Under the pieces are notes generated by a model that had not been told where the DNA came from, did not search any database, and worked only from the letters and a program-made list of their open reading frames with translations. Both the position numbers and the translations under genes were made by a program. From NCBI GenBank assembly GCA_023434145.1, contig JAEYTI010000027.1, positions 1 through 23,075 of the forward strand: DNA of 23,075 nucleotides. Reading direction: 5' to 3'. Source of the stretch: Chloroflexota bacterium. GTDB taxonomy: Bacteria > Chloroflexota > Anaerolineae > Anaerolineales > Anaerolineaceae. Position 1 is the first letter of the stretch. Every line of letters starts with the position of its first letter. Of the stretch, positions 15,483 through 22,753 are shown piece by piece.

Positions 15483-16987
15483 GCGCGCATAAGATGGTTG
15501 ATCGGGTGCGTTCCTGGATGGAGAGTCACCCACTGGCAGTGCTGCTTCTGATAGCGCTGGTCCTGCGTTTGATTAACCTGGATGGGCGCAGCTTCCAATA
15601 CGATGATACCTTCAGCTTCTTCCTCGCACGCCGGAGCCTGCCAGAGATTGTAAACGGGACTGCCGCTGATACCATGCCGCCACTGTTCTACTTTTTGCTG
15701 CACTTCTGGCAGCTCTTAGGTGATTCGTCCTGGTGGATGCGCCTGTTGAGTGTGCTGCTAAACCTCGCGACCCTGGCGATGTTCTACCTTCTTGTGCGCC
15801 GGTGGCTGGGCGCCTGGCCTGCAATCTGGGCGGCGTTGTTTGCATCGGTCTCACCGCTACAAATTTACCACGCCCAGGATGTGCGAATGTACTCGCTGCT
15901 GGTATTCGGCCAGATGGGTTATCTTTGGTTCTTTAGCCGGCTCTGGCTTGACCGGGAAAGGACTACTCGCACGCCGATGGATTGGGCCGGGCTGGTCGTG
16001 TTTGGGATTATAGCAATGTACAGTCACAATCTAGCGATCTTTGCCCTGGTAGTTCCCAATTTGTTCTTGCTGTTCCACAGGGATTGGAAGGGACAGGCGA
16101 GTTTGATCGCTGCGCAGGCACTGATTGGGTTTGGATCGCTGCCTTGGCTGCTGATGATCCCCGGTCAGATTGTGAAAATCCAGCGCGCATTCTGGACGCC
16201 TCCCCCTGGCGCAGCGGAAATCATACAAGCGCTGGTGATGTTTCACGCTGCACTGCCTCTTCCTGTTATTCTCCTGGTGTCCGCGCTCTTTTTCAGCGTA
16301 CTGGTGCTTGTCTTTGCATCACTTGTGCTCTGGCGGAGAGCCAGACGGGAGGTTGGAGTCAGTTTTCTGCTGCTTGCGCTACTGGTTCCCCCGGTGCTGC
16401 TGTTCATCGTCTCATACTTGATGCGCCCGGTGTTTGTCCCGCGCGGATTTTTAATCTCCTCGCTTGCGTATTACGGCCTGATTGGCACAGCGGTATCTGT
16501 GGCATGGAAGCAAGGTCCGGGCAAGCTAATTGCCGGGGTCTTTGTGGTCTGTGCACTGGTTACACTGCCCTACCATTACTGGTTCGAATCCTTCCCTCGC
16601 TCGCCCTATCAAGAGATGGTTCAATATTTGACTACCCAGGCACAGCCAACTGATTGCATCATCCACGAAACGAAACTGAGCTACTTCCCAGCACATTATT
16701 ATCAGCCGGATCTACCGCAGGTGTTCCTTGCCGATGTTCCTGGGAGTCCGAATGATACATATGCTGCCGCATCTCAGCAGGCCATGCAGATTTTCCCGCA
16801 GCCGGATCTTGAGCTGGCGGTAGACAATGCGGATACGGTCTACTTTATCACTTTCACGCAGACCTTCAACGAATACCAGGAGATGGGTCTGGCGGAACAC
16901 CCCAACCTGGCCTGGCTGAATGATCACTTCACGCTGGCGGGCAAGCAGGTGTTTAATGATCTGGAGGTTTACCGGTACACGCGATGA
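15479..16987 (+). CDS. GT39 (PMT_2-like) membrane glycosyltransferase
   Basis: 502 aa. The first outer loop has FQYDDTFSFFLARRSLPEIV with the acidic pair D42-D43, then DTMPPLFYFLLHFW. The motif YHAQDVRMYSLL is characteristic of bacterial PMT_2/GT39 proteins (commonly SQEARMY). Multiple membrane segments follow, with FVPRGFLISSLAYYGLI near the end of the core. About 150 hydrophilic residues form the C-terminus, beginning near YQEMVQYLTTQAQPTDCIIH. The frame opens earlier, at 15428 inside the previous gene. The GTG at 15479 is preferred because it forms a GTGA overlap with the preceding stop and follows GGTGGGG. The gene ends with an ATGA overlap. This is the most typical GT39 protein of the operon. 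Sugar and acceptor are unknown. Confidence 0.87.
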   Translation: MSAHKMVDRVRSWMESHPLAVLLLIALVLRLINLDGRSFQYDDTFSFFLARRSLPEIVNGTAADTMPPLFYFLLHFWQLLGDSSWWMRLLSVLLNLATLAMFYLLVRRWLGAWPAIWAALFASVSPLQIYHAQDVRMYSLLVFGQMGYLWFFSRLWLDRERTTRTPMDWAGLVVFGIIAMYSHNLAIFALVVPNLFLLFHRDWKGQASLIAAQALIGFGSLPWLLMIPGQIVKIQRAFWTPPPGAAEIIQALVMFHAALPLPVILLVSALFFSVLVLVFASLVLWRRARREVGVSFLLLALLVPPVLLFIVSYLMRPVFVPRGFLISSLAYYGLIGTAVSVAWKQGPGKLIAGVFVVCALVTLPYHYWFESFPRSPYQEMVQYLTTQAQPTDCIIHETKLSYFPAHYYQPDLPQVFLADVPGSPNDTYAAASQQAMQIFPQPDLELAVDNADTVYFITFTQTFNEYQEMGLAEHPNLAWLNDHFTLAGKQVFNDLEVYRYTR

Positions 16988-18615
16988 ACGAGAAGCCTCT
17001 TTCCGCGCGATTTTCTCTCGCTTTATTCCTGGCAGGCCTGCTGGTGGTGACGGCTGTCGCTGCACTTGAGCGCGCGCCGGGTTACATGGACGCGGAATAC
17101 TACTACGGTGGCGCGCTGCGGCTGGCAGCGGGGCATGGGGCGACCGAGCCGTATTTGTGGCACTACCTGAACAATCCGCAGTTTGTTCCCGCGCCTTCGT
17201 TCGCCTATTGGATGCCGCTCGTATCGGTGCTCGCCGCGGGCGGGTTGAAACTGGCGGCAGGCTGGTGGGGCGCGCGCATACCATTCGTGCTGCTGGCGGC
17301 CTGCATCCCGCCGCTCACAGCCATGCTGGCGCTGCAAATCACCGGGCGGGCAGCGTACGCGAGGCTGGCGGGCGTGCTGGCGCTGGTGTCTGGTTTTTAT
17401 TTGGCCTATCTACCCACCACCGACGCCTTCGCCCTGGCGATGGTTCTGGGCGCACTGTTCCTGCTGGCCGCATTTTCACCGCGCCTGTCGGTGGTGCCAG
17501 CAGAGGGTCGCCTGTTTCTGCTGGGCGGCATCGCCGGGCTGATGCACCTTGCTCGCGCGGATGGCATTCTGTGGCTGGCAGGCGCGGCGTGGGTAGGCAT
17601 CGTGTGTCACCGGCGGCAGTACCACTCGCTGCCCTGGCAAAAATCAATGCTTCGGCTGCTAGCGCTGGGGCTCTCGGCGGCATTTGGGTATGCCCTGGTC
17701 ATGGCTCCCTGGTTCGCTCGCAACGTGCAGGAGTGGGGGAGCCTGTTCCCGCCCGGCAGCGGACGCGCGCTGTGGATCACGCGCTACGAAGAGACGATGG
17801 TTTTCCCGGCCTCGCTGCTCACGCCAGAGCACTGGCAAGGGGCAGGGTTTGCTGCGCACATGCAGGCTCGCCTGGATGCGCTGGGGAGCAATTTGCAGAC
17901 TGCGCTGGCAGTGCAGGGCGGGATTGTGCTGCTGCCCTTCGTACTGGCGGGGCTGTGGCGTCTACGCCAGTGTGATGAAACGCGCCTGGGCGGCGTGATG
18001 TGGCTGCTGATGCTGGCGCTGATGACGCTCGTTTTCCCCTTCGCGGGCAAGAACGGCGGATTTTTCCACTCTGGCGCAGCGCTTCAACCGTTATGGTGGG
18101 CGCTAGTCCCTATCGGCGTCGAACGGCTGGCGGCTGGGTATGCGCGCTTGCGCCCAGCGATCAATCCGGCGACGATGGGTCGGTTCTTTGCTGTACTGGT
18201 TGTGACAATCTCTGCGTTGCTGACCCTTGTACTGACCTACCAGCGGGTTGTGGGCGAAGATCGCAATAGCATAGCCTGGGATGCTGGCCAGCGCCACTAT
18301 CGTGAGGTAGAGCAGGTGCTTCTGGCGGCTGGGGCGACTTCGTGCGATCCGGTGCTGGTGAATAACGCACCGGGCTATTGGCTGGTATCTGAACGCTCGG
18401 CAGTGGTGATCCCCTACGGCGGCGTCGATATGCTGCTGGCGGCGGCGGAGCAGTACAGCGTGCGTTACCTGGTGCTGGAGAATCATAACCCGCCGATGCT
18501 GGGAGACTTGTACCGCGAGAAAGTGCGCCCCGCGGAGTTGGAACACCTCAGCGATGTGGGCACCACACGGATATACCGCATCACACTGGACGCGGATCAA
18601 GGAGCAGCCAAGTGA
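16984..18615 (+). CDS. Large membrane protein, GT39/ArnT-like (GT-C)
   Basis: 543 aa, start ATG within an ATGA overlap. After the first membrane segment the loop APGYMDAEYYYGGALRLAAG has D36 and E38 in the place of the catalytic acidic pair of GT-C enzymes. It is followed by a long loop with ATEPYLWHYLNNPQ and FVPAPSFAYWMPLVS. The segment YLPTTDAFALAMVLGALFLL resembles the second conserved region of GT39-like enzymes, and GLMHLARADGILWL a third. About ten membrane segments are visible. The C-terminal 130 residues or so are hydrophilic, with DAGQRHYREVEQVLLAAGA and YSVRYLVLENHNPP. It is more diverged than its neighbours, so the glycosyltransferase role rests mainly on topology, the acidic loop and operon context. 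Confidence 0.75.
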   Translation: MNEKPLSARFSLALFLAGLLVVTAVAALERAPGYMDAEYYYGGALRLAAGHGATEPYLWHYLNNPQFVPAPSFAYWMPLVSVLAAGGLKLAAGWWGARIPFVLLAACIPPLTAMLALQITGRAAYARLAGVLALVSGFYLAYLPTTDAFALAMVLGALFLLAAFSPRLSVVPAEGRLFLLGGIAGLMHLARADGILWLAGAAWVGIVCHRRQYHSLPWQKSMLRLLALGLSAAFGYALVMAPWFARNVQEWGSLFPPGSGRALWITRYEETMVFPASLLTPEHWQGAGFAAHMQARLDALGSNLQTALAVQGGIVLLPFVLAGLWRLRQCDETRLGGVMWLLMLALMTLVFPFAGKNGGFFHSGAALQPLWWALVPIGVERLAAGYARLRPAINPATMGRFFAVLVVTISALLTLVLTYQRVVGEDRNSIAWDAGQRHYREVEQVLLAAGATSCDPVLVNNAPGYWLVSERSAVVIPYGGVDMLLAAAEQYSVRYLVLENHNPPMLGDLYREKVRPAELEHLSDVGTTRIYRITLDADQGAAK

Positions 18616-20129
18616 GCGCGCAAATAGTTGGCGACCCACTGCGTGTAGATACACGCGCGATGCGCGTTGTGCTGCCGATCTTCCTGGCAGCCGCCGCTGC
18701 GATTGCGGCCTTCCTGGTCGCTAGCAGCATGGCAATCGGCCTGGGCTATCCGCTAGATGACGCCTGGATTCACCAGACGTATGCGCGCAACCTGGGGCAT
18801 GGCGGGGAGTGGGCGTTTATGCCGGGGCAGCCCTCGGCAGGCTCAACCGCGCCGCTGTGGTCGGCGCTGTTAGCGTTAGGATACGTACTGCGCCTGCCGC
18901 ACCTGGCCTGGGCCTACTTGCTGGGCTTCCTCAGCTTGCTGGCGCTGGCATGGATCGGCGAGCGAACGTTCCGTGACTGGCTGCCAGATATAGACAGCCG
19001 CGTTCCATGGGCAGGGCTGTTTTTGGCCGGGGAGTGGCACCTGGTGTGGGCGGCGGTCTCCGGCATGGAGACTCTGCTCGCGGCAGCCTTGATCCTGCTC
19101 GTGTTGTGGCGAATTGGGCGGGCGCGGGGTCGTGCATGGTTGGGTGTTGGCCTGATGATCGGTTTAAGCGTGTGGGTGCGCCCGGATGGCATCACCCTGC
19201 TCGGCCCGGCAGGGCTAACCCTGCTGCTGGTAACGCAGGGTTGGAAGGATTGTTTCCGCTCGGCGCTGTGGCTGGGGGTGGGCCTGAGCCTGTTCTTGCT
19301 GCCTTACCTGGGCTTCAACCTGATGGTGCAGGGCAGCATGCTGCCCAATACCTTCTACGCCAAGCAGGCGGAGTATGCGGTACTGCGCGAGCTGCCGCTG
19401 CTTACCCGCCTGTTCAATGAGTTAAAGCTGCCGCTGATCGGTGCAGGGCTGTTCCTGCTGCCCGGTGCGGTGGCGTTCGTCCGTCACGCGTGGATCACGC
19501 GCAATTGGGCGGCGCTCGCGGCCTGCATCTGGTTCGTTGGCTACGCTCTTCTCTACGCTATGCGCCTTCCTGTCACGTACCAATATGGGCGCTACTTTAT
19601 CCCCGCCATGCCGGTGTATTTTGTGATCGGTCTGGCAGGAACCGCGCTGCTGGCGCGGCAGTTGAACGCCCCATATGGCCGTTATGCTCGCCCGCGCTGG
19701 ATCCTGCTGCGCGTTTGGCTGCTCACAACGGCGCTGCTGTGGTTAGCCTTTTTGGGGTTGGGCGCCAACCGTTATGCCCAGGATGTGGCTGTGATTGAAG
19801 AGGAGATGGTGGCATCAGCAATTTGGATTGCCGAAAATACCTCACCCGACGCGCTGATCGCCGCGCACGACATTGGTGCGCTGGGTTACTATGGGGATCG
19901 CGATCTGCTGGATCTTGCCGGGCTGGTTTCGCCGGAGGTAATCCCGTTCATCCGCGACGAACAGCGTATGGCTGCCTGGCTGGATGACCAGCAGGCAGAC
20001 TACCTGATTGTGCTTTCTGGCTGGTACCAGACACTGCCGGAGGGTAAGGAGGTTGTGTATGCATCGAAAGGGACCGCGGCTCCTTTAGCAGGGGGAGGCA
20101 GCATGACGGTTTACCAATGGGCGCCGTAG
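18612..20129 (+). CDS. GT-C membrane glycosyltransferase resembling the AftB-type arabinofuranosyltransferase group, last gene of the operon
   Basis: 505 aa. Loop 1 reads GYPLDDAWIHQTYARNLGHG (D49-D50) and continues to PGQPSAGSTAPLWSALL. The DDAxIxxRYAxNLxxG...PGxxxxGxTxPLW pattern is shared with actinobacterial AftB-like GT-C enzymes and with a broad set of uncharacterised bacterial proteins. Next comes SGMETLLAAALI and VWVRPDGITLLGPA, also family-like, and NTFYAKQAEY after the sixth membrane segment or so. The C-terminal soluble region includes ASAIWIAENTSPDALIAAHD and IGALGYYGDRDLLDLAGLVS. The GTG at 18612 overlaps the previous stop (GTGA) and has AAGGAG 7 nt upstream. The stop lies within a GC-rich stem-loop. 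Similarity to AftB is at motif level only; arabinose transfer should not be assumed. Confidence 0.82.
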   Translation: MSAQIVGDPLRVDTRAMRVVLPIFLAAAAAIAAFLVASSMAIGLGYPLDDAWIHQTYARNLGHGGEWAFMPGQPSAGSTAPLWSALLALGYVLRLPHLAWAYLLGFLSLLALAWIGERTFRDWLPDIDSRVPWAGLFLAGEWHLVWAAVSGMETLLAAALILLVLWRIGRARGRAWLGVGLMIGLSVWVRPDGITLLGPAGLTLLLVTQGWKDCFRSALWLGVGLSLFLLPYLGFNLMVQGSMLPNTFYAKQAEYAVLRELPLLTRLFNELKLPLIGAGLFLLPGAVAFVRHAWITRNWAALAACIWFVGYALLYAMRLPVTYQYGRYFIPAMPVYFVIGLAGTALLARQLNAPYGRYARPRWILLRVWLLTTALLWLAFLGLGANRYAQDVAVIEEEMVASAIWIAENTSPDALIAAHDIGALGYYGDRDLLDLAGLVSPEVIPFIRDEQRMAAWLDDQQADYLIVLSGWYQTLPEGKEVVYASKGTAAPLAGGGSMTVYQWAP

Positions 20130-20143
20130 CTGCATACGGCGCC
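20120..20143 (+). terminator. GC-rich stem-loop containing the stop codon of the last operon gene
   Basis: Perfect 9-bp arms ggcgccgta (20120-20128) and tacggcgcc (20135-20143) with a 6-nt loop. The TAG (20127-20129) lies at the top of the left arm. A short second hairpin follows (gcgct 20154-20158, agcgc 20162-20166). No T-run follows either, so termination would be atypical. Confidence 0.45.
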
Positions 20144-20226
20144 AACATGACGGGCGCTTTCAGCGCAAATCGTATCGTAAGGTGAAACAACCGGAAAAGA
20201 ACCGGGGCAATTGAAGAAAAGTGCGA

Positions 20227-20264
20227 CAATACGGAAAGCGTATTGATTTCGCAATGATCGAAAT
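20227..20264. repeat. Two adjacent short inverted repeats before the histidine kinase promoter
   Basis: Caatacg/cgtattg (20227-20233 and 20239-20245, loop gaaag) is followed directly by atttcg/cgaaat (20246-20251 and 20259-20264, loop of 7). They end two bases before the -35 box proposed at 20266, a position where regulator-binding palindromes or a weak terminator would be expected. The rest of 20130-20373 shows no gene. Confidence 0.4.
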
Positions 20265-20265
20265 A

Positions 20266-20295
20266 TTGCCTGTATGAACAAGGTTATAGTATACT
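20266..20295 (+). promoter_or_regulatory. Candidate promoter for the histidine kinase gene
   Basis: TTGCCT (20266-20271), 18-bp spacer, TATACT (20290-20295). The predicted start near 20302 leaves a leader of about 70 nt before the ATG at 20374. A second box, TACAAT at 20318-20323, is a poorer alternative because its -35 is TTACCG. Confidence 0.5.
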
Positions 20296-20373
20296 TACCG
20301 GGGTTTCGCAGATTGCTTACAATAAAATTCGGTTAGCTTCACTCGAAAAACGAGTGCTGGAGTAGAAGCAAAT

Positions 20374-21450
20374 ATGGCTCTGCAACCATTTACGTCCGTA
20401 GATAACCCTTGGGAAACATTTCAGCGCGAACTGGACAGCGAGCTCGAACAGACGCAGCACTCTTTGCGTGAGGTAAAGTTGATGCTCGAACAGAGCCAGA
20501 ATGAGGTGGCCAAGCTGACTCAGCGGAATGCCGCTATTACTGCGCACCTCCAGCAGGTGCAGGCTCAACTCGACCAAACGCCCCGGCAGGATATCCGCCA
20601 GGCGTACAACATGGCCTTAGAGGCTCAGCAGCGCCTGTTCGTCATGCGCGGGCAGCTCGATAAGCTGAATAACGATCAAGAGGCGTTGACTCGTTACCAG
20701 AATTTTCTGGAAAAGACGCGCGCCTTCCTGGCAACTGAACCGACCAAGGCCAAGCCCGGCCGCAGCTCCGCTGGTTCTGCCAGCCTGGAGATGGTCATCA
20801 ACGCCCAGGAAGCGGAACGCCAGCGCCTTTCGCGCCAGATGCACGACGGCCCCGCGCAAGCGCTCTCTAACTTCATCGTACAGACCGAGATTGCCAACCG
20901 GCTGATGGATACCGACTCAAAGCGTGCGAAGGACGAACTGGACACGCTGAAGAACGCCGCGATGAACACCTTCAAGTCGGTGCGTACCTTCATCTTTGAG
21001 CTGCGCCCGATGATGCTAGACGACCTGGGGCTGTTCCCCACCGTCCGCCGATACATCGATAATTTCAAGGAGCAGACCGGCGGCGACGTGAACCTGACGT
21101 TGAAAGGCTCCGAACGCCGCCTTGAATCGTACCTGGAGGTGATGATATTCCGCGCCATTCAGGAACTACTTGGCAATGCCTTCCGGCACAACGCCGATTC
21201 CCCGGTTAAGCCGCAGATCAATCTCGCCATCTCGATGGATGAGAACATCACCAAGGTGGTTGTTTCAGACAACGGCCGAGGTTTTGATGCGAACAAGCAG
21301 GAAACACAGCAAGGCTTAGGACTGAAGTTAATCCGCGAGCGCGTGGAACTGCTGGGCGGCTATTTTGAGGTCGACACGGATATCGGCAAAGGCGCGCGGG
21401 TTACCTTCCAGGTGCCAACCCTTGAAGTAAAGAAGCAAGAAACAGCGTAG
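20374..21450 (+). CDS. Soluble sensor histidine kinase, DegS/LiaS type (HisKA_3 + HATPase_c)
   Basis: 358 aa cytoplasmic kinase without any membrane segment. Residues 15-125 or so are strongly charged and Q/E/L-rich, consistent with a long coiled coil that could sense through a partner or oligomeric state. The dimerisation/phosphoacceptor region has QEAERQRLSRQMHDGPAQAL with H157 as the phosphorylated His, as in the NarL-partner kinases. The ATPase domain shows the N box FRAIQELLGNAFRHN (N268), the G1 box SDNGRGFD (298-305) and the G2 box GLGLKLIRERVELLGG (314-329). No response regulator gene is in the window. The start at 20374 has GGAG 11 nt upstream, a rather wide spacing. It precedes phosphofructokinase by 54 nt, which may mean co-transcription. 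Confidence 0.9.
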   Translation: MALQPFTSVDNPWETFQRELDSELEQTQHSLREVKLMLEQSQNEVAKLTQRNAAITAHLQQVQAQLDQTPRQDIRQAYNMALEAQQRLFVMRGQLDKLNNDQEALTRYQNFLEKTRAFLATEPTKAKPGRSSAGSASLEMVINAQEAERQRLSRQMHDGPAQALSNFIVQTEIANRLMDTDSKRAKDELDTLKNAAMNTFKSVRTFIFELRPMMLDDLGLFPTVRRYIDNFKEQTGGDVNLTLKGSERRLESYLEVMIFRAIQELLGNAFRHNADSPVKPQINLAISMDENITKVVVSDNGRGFDANKQETQQGLGLKLIRERVELLGGYFEVDTDIGKGARVTFQVPTLEVKKQETA

Positions 21451-21469
21451 GGGCAGTCCCCGCCTCTAC
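21447..21469 (+). terminator. Stem-loop at the 3' end of the histidine kinase gene
   Basis: Arms gtaggggc (21447-21454) and gcctctac (21462-21469) pair over 8 bp with one G-U, loop of 7 nt. An alternative pairing of gggg with cccc is possible. The TAG stop (21448-21450) lies in the left arm. There is no T-run after it, so it may stabilise or process the transcript rather than terminate it. Confidence 0.35.
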
Positions 21470-21504
21470 TTGCAAGACCATTAAAAATTCCTCAGGAGAA
21501 GGAC

Positions 21505-22671
21505 ATGTCCAAGACAATTGGTATTCTTACAGGCGGTGGTGATGTTCCCGGTCTGAACCCGGCCATTAAAGCGGTGGTTCTGGGCGCGCTGGAACTGGGC
21601 TACCGTGTCGTCGGTATTCGTCGCGGGTGGGGCGGTTTACTGAATTACAACCTTGATGAACCCTCCACGTACGATTATTACATCCGCGAATTGAAGCGGG
21701 ATGACGTGCGTATTATTGACCGCACGGGCGGCACCTTCTTGCACACGTCGCGTACCAACCCGCAGCGCGTGACCAAAAGCGCTACCCCCGATTTCCTGAA
21801 GAATTCCTCCTTTGGAAAGCCGCTAGACAACGGCATCATCGATTACACCGACTACGTGCTGAAAGTGATCGAGCACCTGGGCATCGACGTGCTGGCCCCC
21901 ATCGGGGGCGATGATACGCTGAGTTTTGGCGTTCGTCTCCACCGCGAAGGTGTGCCGGTCGTTGCCATTCCTAAAACGATGGATAACGACGTGTTCGGCA
22001 CCGACTACTGCATCGGGTTCTCGACTGCCGTCACCCGCAGCGTTGAATTCATTACCAACATGCGCACATCGGTCGGTTCGCACGAGCGCATCGGTATTGT
22101 GGAGCTGTTTGGCCGCAACTCTGGCGAGACAAGCCTGATCAGTGCCTACCTTTCTTACGTGGATCGCGCCATCATCTCTGAGGTGCCGTTTGACGTGCGC
22201 CGCCTGGCCCATATGCTGGTGGAAGACAAGCGCAACAACCCCTCCAATTACGCCATCATGACCATTTCGGAAGGCGCGATTATGGAAGGTGGCGAAGTGA
22301 TCGAGACCGGCGAAGCGGACGCTTACGGGCATCGCAAGTTGGGCGGCGTTGGTGAGCTGCTTTCCGAGGAGATCAAGCGCATCACCGGACAGAACATCAT
22401 GTACCAGCAGCTTGGTTACCTCATGCGCTCCGGCGCGCCGGATTCGCTTGATCGCATGGTCGCCATGAGCTACGGCAACCTGGCGATGCAGCTCATCCGC
22501 CGCAGTGAGACCGGCAAGATGGTCGCCCTGCACGGTGGCAAGTACACCACCGTACCGGTTGAGATGGTGCTGGCTGGCAAGAAGCGCGTGGACGTTCCCG
22601 CGTACTACGATATCGAGCACTACAAGCCGCGCATTAAGGACTTCATGGGCGTGCCGATGTTCTTGAGTTAG
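21505..22671 (+). CDS. 6-phosphofructokinase, probably pyrophosphate-dependent
   Basis: 388 aa PfkA-superfamily enzyme of the cytoplasm, converting fructose 6-phosphate to fructose 1,6-bisphosphate. The phosphoryl-donor loop GGGDVPGLN is at 10-18. The key donor-specificity positions are GGDD (134-137), where D137 replaces the Gly of ATP-dependent enzymes (E. coli G104), and PKTMDND (156-162), where K157 replaces E. coli G124. This D/K pair is the known signature of PPi-PFKs, which work reversibly. D160 is the catalytic-base position. FITNMRTSVGSHERIGIVEL and GRNSGETSL (near 200-212) form the substrate site. An AGGAG ribosome site lies 7 nt before the ATG. The next gene is fructose-bisphosphate aldolase, so product and substrate are shared. 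Donor choice is inferred from the two residues. Confidence 0.93.
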   Translation: MSKTIGILTGGGDVPGLNPAIKAVVLGALELGYRVVGIRRGWGGLLNYNLDEPSTYDYYIRELKRDDVRIIDRTGGTFLHTSRTNPQRVTKSATPDFLKNSSFGKPLDNGIIDYTDYVLKVIEHLGIDVLAPIGGDDTLSFGVRLHREGVPVVAIPKTMDNDVFGTDYCIGFSTAVTRSVEFITNMRTSVGSHERIGIVELFGRNSGETSLISAYLSYVDRAIISEVPFDVRRLAHMLVEDKRNNPSNYAIMTISEGAIMEGGEVIETGEADAYGHRKLGGVGELLSEEIKRITGQNIMYQQLGYLMRSGAPDSLDRMVAMSYGNLAMQLIRRSETGKMVALHGGKYTTVPVEMVLAGKKRVDVPAYYDIEHYKPRIKDFMGVPMFLS

Positions 22672-22678
22672 AATAAGA

Positions 22679-22708
22679 CTGGATACGGGCACAGCGTGTT
22701 GTATCCAG
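22679..22708 (+). repeat. Stem-loop after the phosphofructokinase gene
   Basis: Perfect 8-bp arms ctggatac (22679-22686) and gtatccag (22701-22708) enclose 14 nt containing a small inner cac/gtg pairing. It starts 7 nt after the stop codon and has no T-run. It is the first of two hairpins in the 82-nt spacer before the aldolase gene. Confidence 0.5.
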
Positions 22709-22712
22709 AGGC

Positions 22713-22735
22713 AGATTTGAACAACTGTCAAATCT
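22713..22735 (+). repeat. Stem-loop just upstream of the aldolase ribosome site
   Basis: Perfect 8-bp arms agatttga (22713-22720) and tcaaatct (22728-22735), loop of 7 nt. It ends 5 nt before the AAGGGA ribosome site (22742-22747) of the aldolase gene, so it could influence translation or protect a processed 5' end. Confidence 0.5.
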
Positions 22736-22753
22736 TCGGATAAGGGATTGAAC

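Noticed and set aside
20130..20373. Small RNA or riboswitch in the gap before the histidine kinase
   Set aside because: Several short hairpins but no match to a riboswitch class I know; reported only as inverted repeats and a promoter.
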